From contig NZ_JADFBY010000011.1 in NCBI RefSeq assembly GCF_015223065.1, positions 1 to 64,000 on the forward strand: a stretch of 64,000 nt of DNA. Direction: 5' to 3'. This document shows positions 17,918 through 27,297 of this stretch, in pieces; the first letter of the stretch is position 1; every line of letters starts with the position of its first letter. Both the position numbers and the translations under genes were made by a program. The notes under the pieces were generated by a model, which searched no databases, was not told the DNA's origin, and was given only the letters and a program-made list of their open reading frames with translations. This DNA comes from Mucilaginibacter sp. JRF (GTDB lineage: Bacteria; Bacteroidota; Bacteroidia; Sphingobacteriales; Sphingobacteriaceae).

Positions 17918-20812
17918 TTAGCGGTTGGTTTTAAGTTTCAGGTTAACACGGTTAACGGTATTGGCTACTTCTGATGCCTGACCTCGCAACTCCTGATTTT
18001 GCACCAGGGTTGTGCCCGAATTCATATCGGCCAACAAACCTTTAATTATGAGCGCATTACTTGCATCATTAGTTACCCCGGCTTTATCAATCTGTTTGGC
18101 CAGCGCATCTGTAGTGCGGATAAATTCCTTTTCCTTTTCGGCGCGACCAGGATCATCAGCAGCCATGCCCTCTAAATCAACTTGCCGCCTTTGGAAATCC
18201 TCAACTTGCGCGGTAAGATCTACATCGCCTACAACAAAATCCTTCGTGTTAAGCGTACGGGTTTTAATACCCGACTCAAATACGTTGTTGAACAATGTCG
18301 AGTTATTCTTCAACCGCTCGTCAAAACTGTTGAACTGCGAATTGAAGCTATCGAGTTTGGTAGAAGTTACAGCCAGTTTCAGGTCGAATTTTGATTCAAC
18401 ATCCACAAACTTGTCGTTAACTTTTGCATTAACTCGGGTATCAATATCATCAAGTTTGGCGTATGATGCTATGGTATTCGTTAAATCCAGCTTATAATTC
18501 GGTATTCTTTCAAAAAGGGTATCTAACGGGAATTTAATTATTGGTGTGTTAGGCATCGGTATAGGTTTAAATATTGGCGGATCAGGAACCACATCCTTAT
18601 CAACACTGGCATAAGGCAGCATAAAATCGGCCACTACCTTTTTATCGGCCGAGGTGTATACAAGCACAAAGGTACCGCCACGCACTACGCCTCCGGTATG
18701 TTCAAGTCCGGGGTTTTGCCTCAAAAAGTTGCCCAGCATTAACCCTTCTTTCTTTTTAATGAGTTGCTGCTGGTAGATGTTTGACAGCAGATCGGTCTTT
18801 TGCAAAATATCGGTATTGCTTATAAAATCGTGCGGGGTGGCTGAGTTAGAGAACGCGAACTGCTTGGTTTGCGCCTTAACATTGGCCGCCGCCGTAATTA
18901 CGTTAGCTACCGATGCCCTGAATTGCACGGGGTTAAAGGCAGGGTCGGATACATCCTTATTATTATCGATAACGCTTTGCCGGGCGGTTTTAAATTCAGT
19001 TACCGGGATGGTGCTTACCACTGCTTTCAATTCATCATTAGCGAGGTCGGCCTTGTCAAGCCGCTCCACAAATGTGGTACGTAACGATTTCTCGTACAGG
19101 TGCAAATGCGGGAAGAACCAGGGTTTTAAGGGTATGGTATCGGCCAGTTTTTCTACCTGTACCGATTGTATGTTTATAGGCAGATTATTATCAAGTATCA
19201 GCTTATTAAGCGCGGCTTCGGTTTCGCTCAGCGTAAAGCCGATATGCCCCTCTACCCTGAAAAAATCATAAGGCAAAATATTATACTGCAACGGATTAAG
19301 CGTAACCTGGTTATTAGAGTAACTGGCAGCTGAGTATGATAATATCCTGTCTTCCTTTCTGCGCACGTTGGCTTCAAAATTCCAGTACAGGTTTAGCGGC
19401 AGGCTACGGTTATAGCTGTAGTAAAACGGAATACTGCGCTGGCCTACCGGTTTATCCTCGTACATACCCGGTGTAACCTTCAAGCCCTGCGCCACGCTTT
19501 GCACTTCTGACGATACAGGTATCTTAAAGTTAGTTATCATGGCATGTATCCGCATAAAGCAGAAGCGGGTTTGCTCGGCAATATTGGCATTGCTGTTTAT
19601 TACGGGCGAATAAAAAAAGTGATGCCTGTACTCTACATCAATACGCACGGGGTTAAACCGGCGAATAAGCGTACCAATATTAAAACGAATGGTACTACTT
19701 AACAACTGCGCCCGCGATGTGGTATTGCTTAACAATTGTGCCCTGCCGGTGGTGATATTTAGCCGAGTTAAATCAACAGCCGTAACCGGCGATGCTATAG
19801 GCCCTACCGATGTATTGATGCTTGCCGCCCTCACCAAACCCATCAGCACGTGTTTTGGGAACAGGTCAACATCCGGGTCGGTTAAAACATCTTCGGCAAA
19901 AAGTGTTTCGCGCATTTCGTTGTAGGCATAACCAATATCGCGCGCGAAATCATATATATACTGTACGTAGATGGATGGCGACAGGCTGAAGTGTTTATCG
20001 ATCAGTGTATTCCATTCGTTAGTAGGGTCGCCGTTGGCAAACTCGCCCTCAACAATGGGTTTACAAACCTGGTAAGCCTTGCTCAGCTTGGCTTTTATAT
20101 CATCCTTAATAATTAAGGCATTGGTAAATGAGGCATTAAGCTCGGCATAAGTATCAATCGCGGTGCTCACTACTACCCTCGGGATGGCGATATCCTCCAG
20201 CGAAAAATAATCGGTATTGGTTGCGGGCATACTTTGCAGCAGCAAGCGCATATTGTTTTTATGAATGAGCAGTACCTTCAGGTTCTTTTCGGAAATGGCG
20301 CCCTTATTATCGCAATCGGTACCGGTGCACAGGTCGGGATCGTTAGTATAGGTTTCTAAATAAAGTATGCCTACAAAATCACTTATCACTCCGCCGGTAA
20401 CTTCGCCAAATGTGGTCAGATCCTTACCCGGTATGGTGCCTGATATGCGGCTATCCCTTAACTCATAAAGCGCCAAAGGTTGATCGGCATTCAGCCTGAA
20501 GTAACCGTACTTGGCATTCTGATCCTCAAAAACATCAAACTGATCAAACTCCTGGTCTGTTTCAAAATTCAGCAGATCGCCATCGGTAGTTATGGCCGCG
20601 CCTTGCGATACTACAATGTGTCCGTTATCAAGCGAGCCTATTTCCAGTCCGCTTATAATGCCTACACCAATGGCCTTGGTGCGTGTTAACCGTGATTGCA
20701 CATCGAGGTAGTTGAACAGATCATTCAACTGGTCGGCGGTCAATACCTGGTCGTTCTCAAAAATGGTGAACCGGGTATTATCTTTATTAATACTATCTAA
20801 CACGTTACTCAT
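17918..20812 (-). CDS. Large eCIS structural protein in the fibre (Afp13) slot
   Basis: 964 aa, no signal peptide. It starts with DQVLTADQLNDLFNYLD and a GVGIISGLE ... GAAITTDGDLL segment, a pattern I associate with large Bacteroidetes eCIS/phage tail-associated proteins. The middle is mixed alpha/beta with GDICTGTDCDNKG-like Cys residues (about 166-172). The C-terminal about 200 residues are long heptad-like helices (KFVDVESKFDLKL, FDERLKNNSTLFNNVF) suggesting a trimeric coiled coil. It sits between the Afp12-like baseplate gene and the tape measure, exactly where afp13 (the host-binding fibre) lies, but I see no adenovirus-type or phage fibre tip. Fibre or baseplate-cage component are both possible. 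Confidence 0.6.
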   Translation of the reverse strand: MSNVLDSINKDNTRFTIFENDQVLTADQLNDLFNYLDVQSRLTRTKAIGVGIISGLEIGSLDNGHIVVSQGAAITTDGDLLNFETDQEFDQFDVFEDQNAKYGYFRLNADQPLALYELRDSRISGTIPGKDLTTFGEVTGGVISDFVGILYLETYTNDPDLCTGTDCDNKGAISEKNLKVLLIHKNNMRLLLQSMPATNTDYFSLEDIAIPRVVVSTAIDTYAELNASFTNALIIKDDIKAKLSKAYQVCKPIVEGEFANGDPTNEWNTLIDKHFSLSPSIYVQYIYDFARDIGYAYNEMRETLFAEDVLTDPDVDLFPKHVLMGLVRAASINTSVGPIASPVTAVDLTRLNITTGRAQLLSNTTSRAQLLSSTIRFNIGTLIRRFNPVRIDVEYRHHFFYSPVINSNANIAEQTRFCFMRIHAMITNFKIPVSSEVQSVAQGLKVTPGMYEDKPVGQRSIPFYYSYNRSLPLNLYWNFEANVRRKEDRILSYSAASYSNNQVTLNPLQYNILPYDFFRVEGHIGFTLSETEAALNKLILDNNLPINIQSVQVEKLADTIPLKPWFFPHLHLYEKSLRTTFVERLDKADLANDELKAVVSTIPVTEFKTARQSVIDNNKDVSDPAFNPVQFRASVANVITAAANVKAQTKQFAFSNSATPHDFISNTDILQKTDLLSNIYQQQLIKKKEGLMLGNFLRQNPGLEHTGGVVRGGTFVLVYTSADKKVVADFMLPYASVDKDVVPDPPIFKPIPMPNTPIIKFPLDTLFERIPNYKLDLTNTIASYAKLDDIDTRVNAKVNDKFVDVESKFDLKLAVTSTKLDSFNSQFNSFDERLKNNSTLFNNVFESGIKTRTLNTKDFVVGDVDLTAQVEDFQRRQVDLEGMAADDPGRAEKEKEFIRTTDALAKQIDKAGVTNDASNALIIKGLLADMNSGTTLVQNQELRGQASEVANTVNRVNLKLKTNR

Positions 20813-20816
20813 AATT

Positions 20817-23423
20817 TCACGTTTTAAGTGTACCTAATGCGTTTTGATTCAATATAAAAAGCTGCCGTTCGGCGCTGTTTTTGCAATCCTCGAGTTTTGC
20901 CGGCGGGTAGATGGTTTTTAGCGCTGTAAGTGTTTTTACAAACTGGTTGAGCCTTACATTGCCCGCATCAACCTTACCGGCCTTTACATCAAGCCAGTTT
21001 TTGTAATCTCTTTCAAAAATTACCAGTTGCTCGTTACTTACCCAGCATATTTTAACAAAGGTGTGTGCCGGTGCTTCCATGCGGATAATACGCTCGCAGT
21101 ACCGCCTGAAATCCATATTTAAAAAGCGGGGAGCGTAAGCAGGCAGCACAATACTTATCCTGAACGAATAAGGGTCCTTATCATCACAATCGCGGCAATT
21201 GCTATCGACACATATCGGCAAAAATGGGTCGACCGTTGGCTGGGGCGGCGATGCCGGAGTCGCGACACTCTTTTCGGGCAATAACAACAGGTGCTCTACC
21301 AAAAACATACCTTCATCGCTTTGGCTTAAGGCCATCAGCTTATAAAAGTTGTTCATGGTAGTTTTTGCCGTGTTGGTGTTCGGGTAGGTTACGCCGCTTT
21401 TGCCAACAACAACACCGGCTTTTTTTAATATGTACGAAAAACTGTTATCTGCATTTTTAATTACCGACAGGTTACTGAAGGTACTCAATAGCTCGATCGC
21501 GTCATCCCGGTCATATTCTGCTGATTCCTTAAGCGGGAACCTTTGTGCACCCTCAAGCAGGACTGTTTTGGTTTTATTGTCGATTATTTGATACCAATAC
21601 TCATCCAGATTAGCGGCATTCAGGCCTTTTTTGATGGTGCTGTATACGTTTACCAAACTGCGGCGTTGTATATTTTTAAAGCCCAACAGGCGTTGCAAAC
21701 GGTTTTCCAATCCGCTGATGTTGGCGCTATTCCACAGGGCGGCGGTATTGGTGTAATTGTAGGCTGCAAAGCGTTTGCCGCTTACGGCCGGGTAATCTTT
21801 TAAAAAGTTTATTTTGGTGGTTATGATGTCTCTTTCGTTAACAATAGCAGGCGAGATCTGGCTTTTATTGCCGGCCGATAGACCTGTGTTAAGTACGCTC
21901 ACATAATCATAAAATGTTTCGGCAAAGCGCGATAGCAAGTGATCCAGAAACATATTGCGGCGTTTGTTAAAAGTACCCGCATCCGCAACGGTTTGTATGT
22001 TGGCCGCCACAAGCGCCGGGTTAACAAACAGCTCATTGGCATCCTTAAATGATGTTACTACCTGCGAAAAATAAGTATTCTGTTCATCGTCTGTAGATAG
22101 CAGATTACGCAGGTGCGACAGCTGCGAAAAGTAGCAGGCCAATTGCTGATCGAACAGATACAGATACCCTTGTAACTGCCGGGCCTGTATCTTACGCTCA
22201 GGCGTGGCATCGCTTGGTAAACCCCAATGGCTTATGCCATAGTTTTTAGGGAAATGGTTTTGTATTGAGTAGTAATTACCCGCGTCAACATAATTGCCGG
22301 TATCATAGACGATATCATCGGTTTTCACCTGATCGTTGCCGCTAATGGCGGCGTTCATCAGCTTATCAAACCGGGCCTTTACCACATTAAGATCAGGCCT
22401 GAACGGGATACCCTCTTTGTAAAACAATATATTCGATCCCAGAATATTAACCACAGGCTGCTTACCATCCTCAACATCAATTATCCATTTATTTTTGAGC
22501 GCGTCAACCTGACCGGTGGTATTGAATACAATGTCGGTTATGTTGGCAACCCCATCAACAGCAAGTATCTGCTGCATAATGTCAGACAGGTGTATCTCTG
22601 TTTTCAGATCAGAATTCGCCAGTTCCTCATCCTTTATAAAACCATGCGTAAGCAACGGCCCTTCAAATATGGCATCGGCAGATATGCCTTGCGCAAGTAT
22701 ATCGCGCAACCAATAAAAATTTATAAGCGGTGTAAGGTGCTGCTGTATGTTAAAGAATATCTGCGCCAGCACATTAAACGGATCGGCATTGTTCTTAAGC
22801 TCTATCTCGCTGCACATCCTGAACTGCTGTGCGGTAACCTCGTTAATATCAACAAAATCCTCGCACAGGTTACGGTTAGCCATTAATTGCCGGCGTACGG
22901 TATTTTTTATATTGGCTTTTGATGCATTAATTATATTGGTATCAAACTCTATCAACACATCATAATATCCCTTTATCTCAACCTTTTCCCAGCGCTGGCT
23001 ATCGGGCACATCAAACTGTAGCTTTTTGCGGATAATATCGGCATATACAGGTTTGGTACGTTTAGTTAACCACGCATTTTTAACGCCATCAATATCAATC
23101 AGCAGCTTACGGTAATCATTTATGGTGACCGCATTGTTAGGCAATATTTGCGCTGCGGAGAAAAAGTGCTTACGGATATTCTTAACCGTATCGGTTTCGG
23201 TAGCCAGCAGATCGGGAATGGAATTGTTTGTACGATAGCTCAGATCGGTTATGGCATAGCACAGTAATTCCAGCGTGGTTATCCCCGGATCGTGAATGTT
23301 ATAATCCGTCCATATAGCCGATGCGGTTTGCTCAATATAGGCTATACCGGCTTTCCTGAGCTCGTCATAATCAAAAGCTGGGTCTGATGGCTTCTGCTTA
23401 GATATGGTTATATCATCAAACAT
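20817..23423 (-). CDS. eCIS baseplate protein, Afp12/Pvc12-like
   Basis: 868 aa. The N-terminus has the baseplate-wedge signature WTDYNIHDPGITTLELLCYA followed by ITDLSYR. The centre has a YLYLFDQQLACYFSQLSHLR block, and the C-terminus has RFLNMDFRRYCERIIRMEAP with AHTFVKICWV, both recurrent in the Afp12 family. In Afp/PVC this protein and Afp11 form the baseplate wedge heterodimer around the spike. A CVDSNCRDCDDKD segment (about 736-748) could bind metal. It is 4 bp from the 964-aa gene and 8 bp after the baseplate J gene. Confidence 0.85.
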   Translation of the reverse strand: MFDDITISKQKPSDPAFDYDELRKAGIAYIEQTASAIWTDYNIHDPGITTLELLCYAITDLSYRTNNSIPDLLATETDTVKNIRKHFFSAAQILPNNAVTINDYRKLLIDIDGVKNAWLTKRTKPVYADIIRKKLQFDVPDSQRWEKVEIKGYYDVLIEFDTNIINASKANIKNTVRRQLMANRNLCEDFVDINEVTAQQFRMCSEIELKNNADPFNVLAQIFFNIQQHLTPLINFYWLRDILAQGISADAIFEGPLLTHGFIKDEELANSDLKTEIHLSDIMQQILAVDGVANITDIVFNTTGQVDALKNKWIIDVEDGKQPVVNILGSNILFYKEGIPFRPDLNVVKARFDKLMNAAISGNDQVKTDDIVYDTGNYVDAGNYYSIQNHFPKNYGISHWGLPSDATPERKIQARQLQGYLYLFDQQLACYFSQLSHLRNLLSTDDEQNTYFSQVVTSFKDANELFVNPALVAANIQTVADAGTFNKRRNMFLDHLLSRFAETFYDYVSVLNTGLSAGNKSQISPAIVNERDIITTKINFLKDYPAVSGKRFAAYNYTNTAALWNSANISGLENRLQRLLGFKNIQRRSLVNVYSTIKKGLNAANLDEYWYQIIDNKTKTVLLEGAQRFPLKESAEYDRDDAIELLSTFSNLSVIKNADNSFSYILKKAGVVVGKSGVTYPNTNTAKTTMNNFYKLMALSQSDEGMFLVEHLLLLPEKSVATPASPPQPTVDPFLPICVDSNCRDCDDKDPYSFRISIVLPAYAPRFLNMDFRRYCERIIRMEAPAHTFVKICWVSNEQLVIFERDYKNWLDVKAGKVDAGNVRLNQFVKTLTALKTIYPPAKLEDCKNSAERQLFILNQNALGTLKT

Positions 23424-23431
23424 AATTGCTG

Positions 23432-26400
23432 CTAATTATTAATTACCTCATGATGGTTGTGTGAAACCAGTATAGCTGCCGGGTTTGAAGCCTCGGCCAC
23501 CTCAACACTGCGGCCAAAACTTATACGTTTGCCGCCATAATGAAACAGCGACAGTTGCGTGATATAGTCCACATATTCCATATCTTCCAAAAACTTGACC
23601 ACCATTGATTTGGTTACCTTACCGCCAAAATGTATATCACTGCTGGTATTCCTCAACCAGGGCGACAAAAATTCCTGCAAACGCTGGTTAATTACCTTTT
23701 CGTAATAATTGAATTCAAAACCTCGCTTTAATTTCAGGCTTACTACAACCTTAACCGGTTCATAATACGGGTTACTTACATGCTGCTCGGCCCAGGCCGT
23801 GGTGTGGCCTTTTACAAATGCGTAAACTTCTTCAATGGTATTCTTATCAACCTTGGGTTGAAACGGATCTACCGCGTTACGATTGGTCAGATCGGGTACC
23901 AATATAAACATAGTATGCCCCGGCGAATAAAATGAGCCCGGCGATGCATGGTTAATACACTTCACCTTATGTACCTGCGGAAACTGCTGTAATATCAATC
24001 GTTCATGATCCCATATACTTACGCCGCGTTGCTTATGCCTTAAGCGCTCGCTTACCCTTATATAGTAGGCATCACTATCCTCCAGCACCTTACCACCAAA
24101 TGAGGCATAGGGTTGTTTTACTGTTTTTATAGCCCCGGTTTCGCTCACCATTTTATTTACGGTGCCCGCAACCAATGGCGCGGCTAAATGCGATGCCGCG
24201 TTGGCCTGATCAAAAAATACAGCCACCGCCGCATTAGCCAGCACAGCCGATAGGTTACAAACAGTATCGGTATTTTTTTTGATAGATGCCTTTAACCATA
24301 ACAGATCCGGCGGGAATATACTGTTTGATGTTGTGGCCTCGCGGGGAATGATATATTTGATGATGCCGCTGGTAAGTAAACCGTTGGTGGTATCAAATAA
24401 AAGGTCATCATTGGTGAGCTGTTTCCAATAATCATCGCACAATACGCTCCAGGTTACCGCCACTTTTTCCTTTTCAGGATTGGCGCTGCCCTCAGCCAGT
24501 TGGAACAGTACGCAAACAGAGTCCTGCGCCTGTAAGCCGCTTAGGCCTATGTATAGTTCGCCCTCGTTGGTGTACTCGGGGAGTAGCTTTACCAGGTTAT
24601 TTTGCAAAAACGCGTGCTGGCTTTTAGCATAAGCATGCTCACGCATTTGCCCGAACGGCCCGTAATGGAAAAACTCTATCTCCTCGTCAATATAATCGTT
24701 AAGCGATAATCCGTTAAATGAGGTTTTAGTGGTAACCGCTGTATAATTCAGTGTAATGGATTGTACCTCGGGCGCGAATGGCTCAGCCGGTAAGGCTAAT
24801 GTACCGCCATCTTTACTAAACCGTAAAATCTCGGCGGCATATTTATTACGGAACTCATCAAACATGAAACCGTGGTTAAGCCGCAGGCTAAGCATTCCCT
24901 TTCGGATATCCTTAAACAAATTGAGCTGCAAAATGAGTAACGGCTTAAATAACAATTGTGCCGATTTAACCGACTTAGATTGCAACGATGTATAAGCAGG
25001 CAACAAGTAGGATATTTTACTTGACAGATTTTGCTGCATGGTTTGCCCGGCATTTACCAAATAAGGCGCAACCACTACCGGGAAACTAAAAATGGGCAAC
25101 TTTACCTGCAAGGCCGGGTTGGTAAACTTCCAACTGGTGGAAGCCTGCGCGTTGTTTACATTAAATAACGACACGCTTTTTGAACTCTCCTGCCAGCTAA
25201 ATCCATCCTTAAATGCTGCAAGAGCTGTAAAATTGGCATTGTTGTTATTGCTGCCGCCGTAGTTCTTAAAATAATCGCCAAGCTGTGCGGCTGGGATGTT
25301 TTTCCACTCCACATCTAAACTAAATTCTTTCAGTCGCTTTGAAAAAGCCTCATCGTGCTTTATGTAGAAATTAGAGTTCTTTTCGGCAAGCGAGCCGAAG
25401 GGTTTAAAGCTTTTCTTGGCATCCAGCGAACCCTGATCATTCTCAATATCAATACCTTTAACGCCTGTTACTTCGGCTGTTATGGTAGCATCCATCAATT
25501 CAGCCGAACTAAGGTTGCTATAGCCAAAATCAGCTTTTTGATTGTTGACCAGTAATTGAATAATAGGTTTCGTTGTATCAAATTCACCGCCATGTATGGC
25601 TTTATTATAAACTGTTACAGCAGGTTCATCGGCGTTAACGGTAAACGTTACTGTGATGGTAAACACCTTATTATCAGCAGAGGTAATCTTAGCCGGTAAT
25701 GTTTTGGGGCCGATCCATCCCTTTTCGCCGGTTATACTTACGCTGAACAGATCGGCAGTCAGTGTAGTATTTACCGCCGAAGCCGCTATGCTACTTACTG
25801 ACAGGTTAATGATAACCCTACGGGTGCCTTGTTTCATCAATAAAACATCGGCAGCTAAGCAAAAACCTACATTGGCCAGCGGCATGGCTTTACTGCCAAA
25901 ACCCAGCCATTTAGGGTTACTTTCATCCAGCTCGGCGCCCAACCCATCTATCGAGTTGGCTATGGGCGCGTGATGTATAAAATTCTTATTTACCTGATCA
26001 ATGTATAATGATTTAAGCCCCTCTATTTTGGCATTGTTCACCACAATATCGTGGGCAAGTTCGTAGTGGAGTTCCTTTTTCAGATCATCCTTACCGGCCA
26101 GTACTTTTGTACCCTTGGCGAGCAATGTATTGGTGGTGCCTTTTTTTAGTTCGAACTGCACGTGCACCCTATCGGGCACGGGGGCATTACGTTTAAACTT
26201 TAATACCTCGCCATAGTAAAAATCAAGGTGCCTTTGGGTGAGCTTGTTCATCAGCGCCTGCGGGTGGGTGTACAGCTCAATAAAACTATCCCACAGGGCT
26301 AAGTGCGGTGGCAGTTTATTGTCATCGGCCAGGCGCGAAAACTCATCAAAACTAATATCAAAAAAATCGGCCCAGGTGCCGTTTACCGGATTAGCTGTGT

Positions 26401-26584
26401 TGGCCTTATCAATATCATAATACTTAATTTGCCCGGCAACCGCCTGCAAAAAAGCATACAGCTGCTGCTTGGTACGTGCATCAACAGGTACCTTTAAAGG
26501 GTCGAGCCACTCAGGCATGCGCTGCTGCTGCGTTTGGCCATCCCTTTTCAGAATAACTTTATAGTTGATCGCTTTGTCGCTCAT
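23432..26584 (-). CDS. eCIS baseplate J-like protein (Afp11/Pvc11)
   Basis: 1050 aa. The N-terminus (MPEWLDPLKVPVD) is followed by PVPDRVHVQFELKKGTTNTL and LAKGTKVLAGKDD, the beta domain found in baseplate J/Afp11 proteins. The C-terminus (SERLRHKQRGVSIWDHERLI, LQQFPQVHKVKCINHASPG, then LKRGFEFNYYEKVINQRL) is the conserved gpJ/gp6-like wedge end. It would pair with the Afp12-like product to form the baseplate ring. It overlaps the gp25 gene by 4 bp (ATGA), so the baseplate genes are translationally coupled. Confidence 0.88.
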   Translation of the reverse strand: MSDKAINYKVILKRDGQTQQQRMPEWLDPLKVPVDARTKQQLYAFLQAVAGQIKYYDIDKANTANPVNGTWADFFDISFDEFSRLADDNKLPPHLALWDSFIELYTHPQALMNKLTQRHLDFYYGEVLKFKRNAPVPDRVHVQFELKKGTTNTLLAKGTKVLAGKDDLKKELHYELAHDIVVNNAKIEGLKSLYIDQVNKNFIHHAPIANSIDGLGAELDESNPKWLGFGSKAMPLANVGFCLAADVLLMKQGTRRVIINLSVSSIAASAVNTTLTADLFSVSITGEKGWIGPKTLPAKITSADNKVFTITVTFTVNADEPAVTVYNKAIHGGEFDTTKPIIQLLVNNQKADFGYSNLSSAELMDATITAEVTGVKGIDIENDQGSLDAKKSFKPFGSLAEKNSNFYIKHDEAFSKRLKEFSLDVEWKNIPAAQLGDYFKNYGGSNNNNANFTALAAFKDGFSWQESSKSVSLFNVNNAQASTSWKFTNPALQVKLPIFSFPVVVAPYLVNAGQTMQQNLSSKISYLLPAYTSLQSKSVKSAQLLFKPLLILQLNLFKDIRKGMLSLRLNHGFMFDEFRNKYAAEILRFSKDGGTLALPAEPFAPEVQSITLNYTAVTTKTSFNGLSLNDYIDEEIEFFHYGPFGQMREHAYAKSQHAFLQNNLVKLLPEYTNEGELYIGLSGLQAQDSVCVLFQLAEGSANPEKEKVAVTWSVLCDDYWKQLTNDDLLFDTTNGLLTSGIIKYIIPREATTSNSIFPPDLLWLKASIKKNTDTVCNLSAVLANAAVAVFFDQANAASHLAAPLVAGTVNKMVSETGAIKTVKQPYASFGGKVLEDSDAYYIRVSERLRHKQRGVSIWDHERLILQQFPQVHKVKCINHASPGSFYSPGHTMFILVPDLTNRNAVDPFQPKVDKNTIEEVYAFVKGHTTAWAEQHVSNPYYEPVKVVVSLKLKRGFEFNYYEKVINQRLQEFLSPWLRNTSSDIHFGGKVTKSMVVKFLEDMEYVDYITQLSLFHYGGKRISFGRSVEVAEASNPAAILVSHNHHEVINN

Positions 26585-27003
26585 GCTGTTTTATTATTGG
26601 CTTCGTTAATATAGAACGGATATACCAGGTTAAACCTTGAGTTGGTATTGATCACCTCATAATCAACTGATATATCTATTCTCCCTTCGGATATAAAATC
26701 GGTAAGCAGTTTTATGGTCAGCAGCTTTATCCTGGGTTCAAATATCAGGATGGCGTTTTTTACGGTTATTTTTATGGCCGTTTCGGTTGAGGAGTTCATG
26801 GCCTCAAAAACATAATCATCTAAATTGCAACCATACAGCGGCTGCAAAAAGCGTTCGCCAATGGTGGTTGATAGCAATATCTCCAGGCTTTTGTTAATAT
26901 CATCCTCATCAGATGTCAGCAACAAACTGTTCGTTTTTTTAGAGAATGTAGGCGGAAAACTCCAGCCCCTGCCTAAAAATGATCGTTCAGAAATATCAGC
27001 CAT
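26581..27003 (-). CDS. gp25-like baseplate protein (Afp9/Pvc9)
   Basis: 140 aa, the normal size for GPW/gp25 proteins. GRGWSFPPTF, the EILLSTTIGERFLQPLYGCN block (quoted in part) and the EPRIKLL strand are the family signature. In T4 and Afp this protein joins the inner baseplate to the first sheath ring and nucleates sheath assembly. It lies 26 bp after the 85-aa gene and overlaps the baseplate J gene by 4 bp. Confidence 0.93.
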   Translation of the reverse strand: MADISERSFLGRGWSFPPTFSKKTNSLLLTSDEDDINKSLEILLSTTIGERFLQPLYGCNLDDYVFEAMNSSTETAIKITVKNAILIFEPRIKLLTIKLLTDFISEGRIDISVDYEVINTNSRFNLVYPFYINEANNKTA

Positions 27004-27029
27004 AACTCAATTATTAATAAGATAGATTA

Positions 27030-27287
27030 CTAAGCCCCGGTTATTTTTACCGTAGCGTTTTGCAATTGCTCGCCGTTATAACTCACGCTTATCTCAAAAG
27101 CTTCCGGATGAGCAACTAAATGTTTTACCACACCCTGCGCAACGGCTATGAATAATAGCTTCATTTGCTTATTACTTTCAGGAGCGGCATTACCCATTAT
27201 ACCCGGCCAGTTCTCTAAAAAGGCATCCTCAATGGCCTTGGCCATGCTGCCATTGGTATCATTATTATTTCCAGATTTTAGCGCCAT
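27030..27287 (-). CDS. 85-aa eCIS-cluster protein, unknown
   Basis: 85 aa. The N-terminal half is helical with a Trp-Pro-Gly turn (DAFLENWPGIMGN), then MKLLFIAVAQGVVKHLVAHP, and the C-terminal strands read FEISVSYNGEQL ... VKITGA. It lies 10 bp after the spike gene and 26 bp before gp25. It is not a PAAR protein: it lacks the repeated Gly/Pro/His turns of that family. No other PAAR gene is present in the cluster, so this may be a local adaptor at the spike. I do not know a named family for it. Confidence 0.65.
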   Translation of the reverse strand: MALKSGNNNDTNGSMAKAIEDAFLENWPGIMGNAAPESNKQMKLLFIAVAQGVVKHLVAHPEAFEISVSYNGEQLQNATVKITGA

Positions 27288-27297
27288 AATTTAATAT

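Noticed and set aside
24796..25053. 85-codon frame inside the baseplate J gene
   Set aside because: Same-strand shadow in another frame of a well-supported long gene.
27030..27287. PAAR tip protein
   Set aside because: Wrong composition; lacks the repeated Gly/Pro/His turns and sits before gp25 rather than after it.
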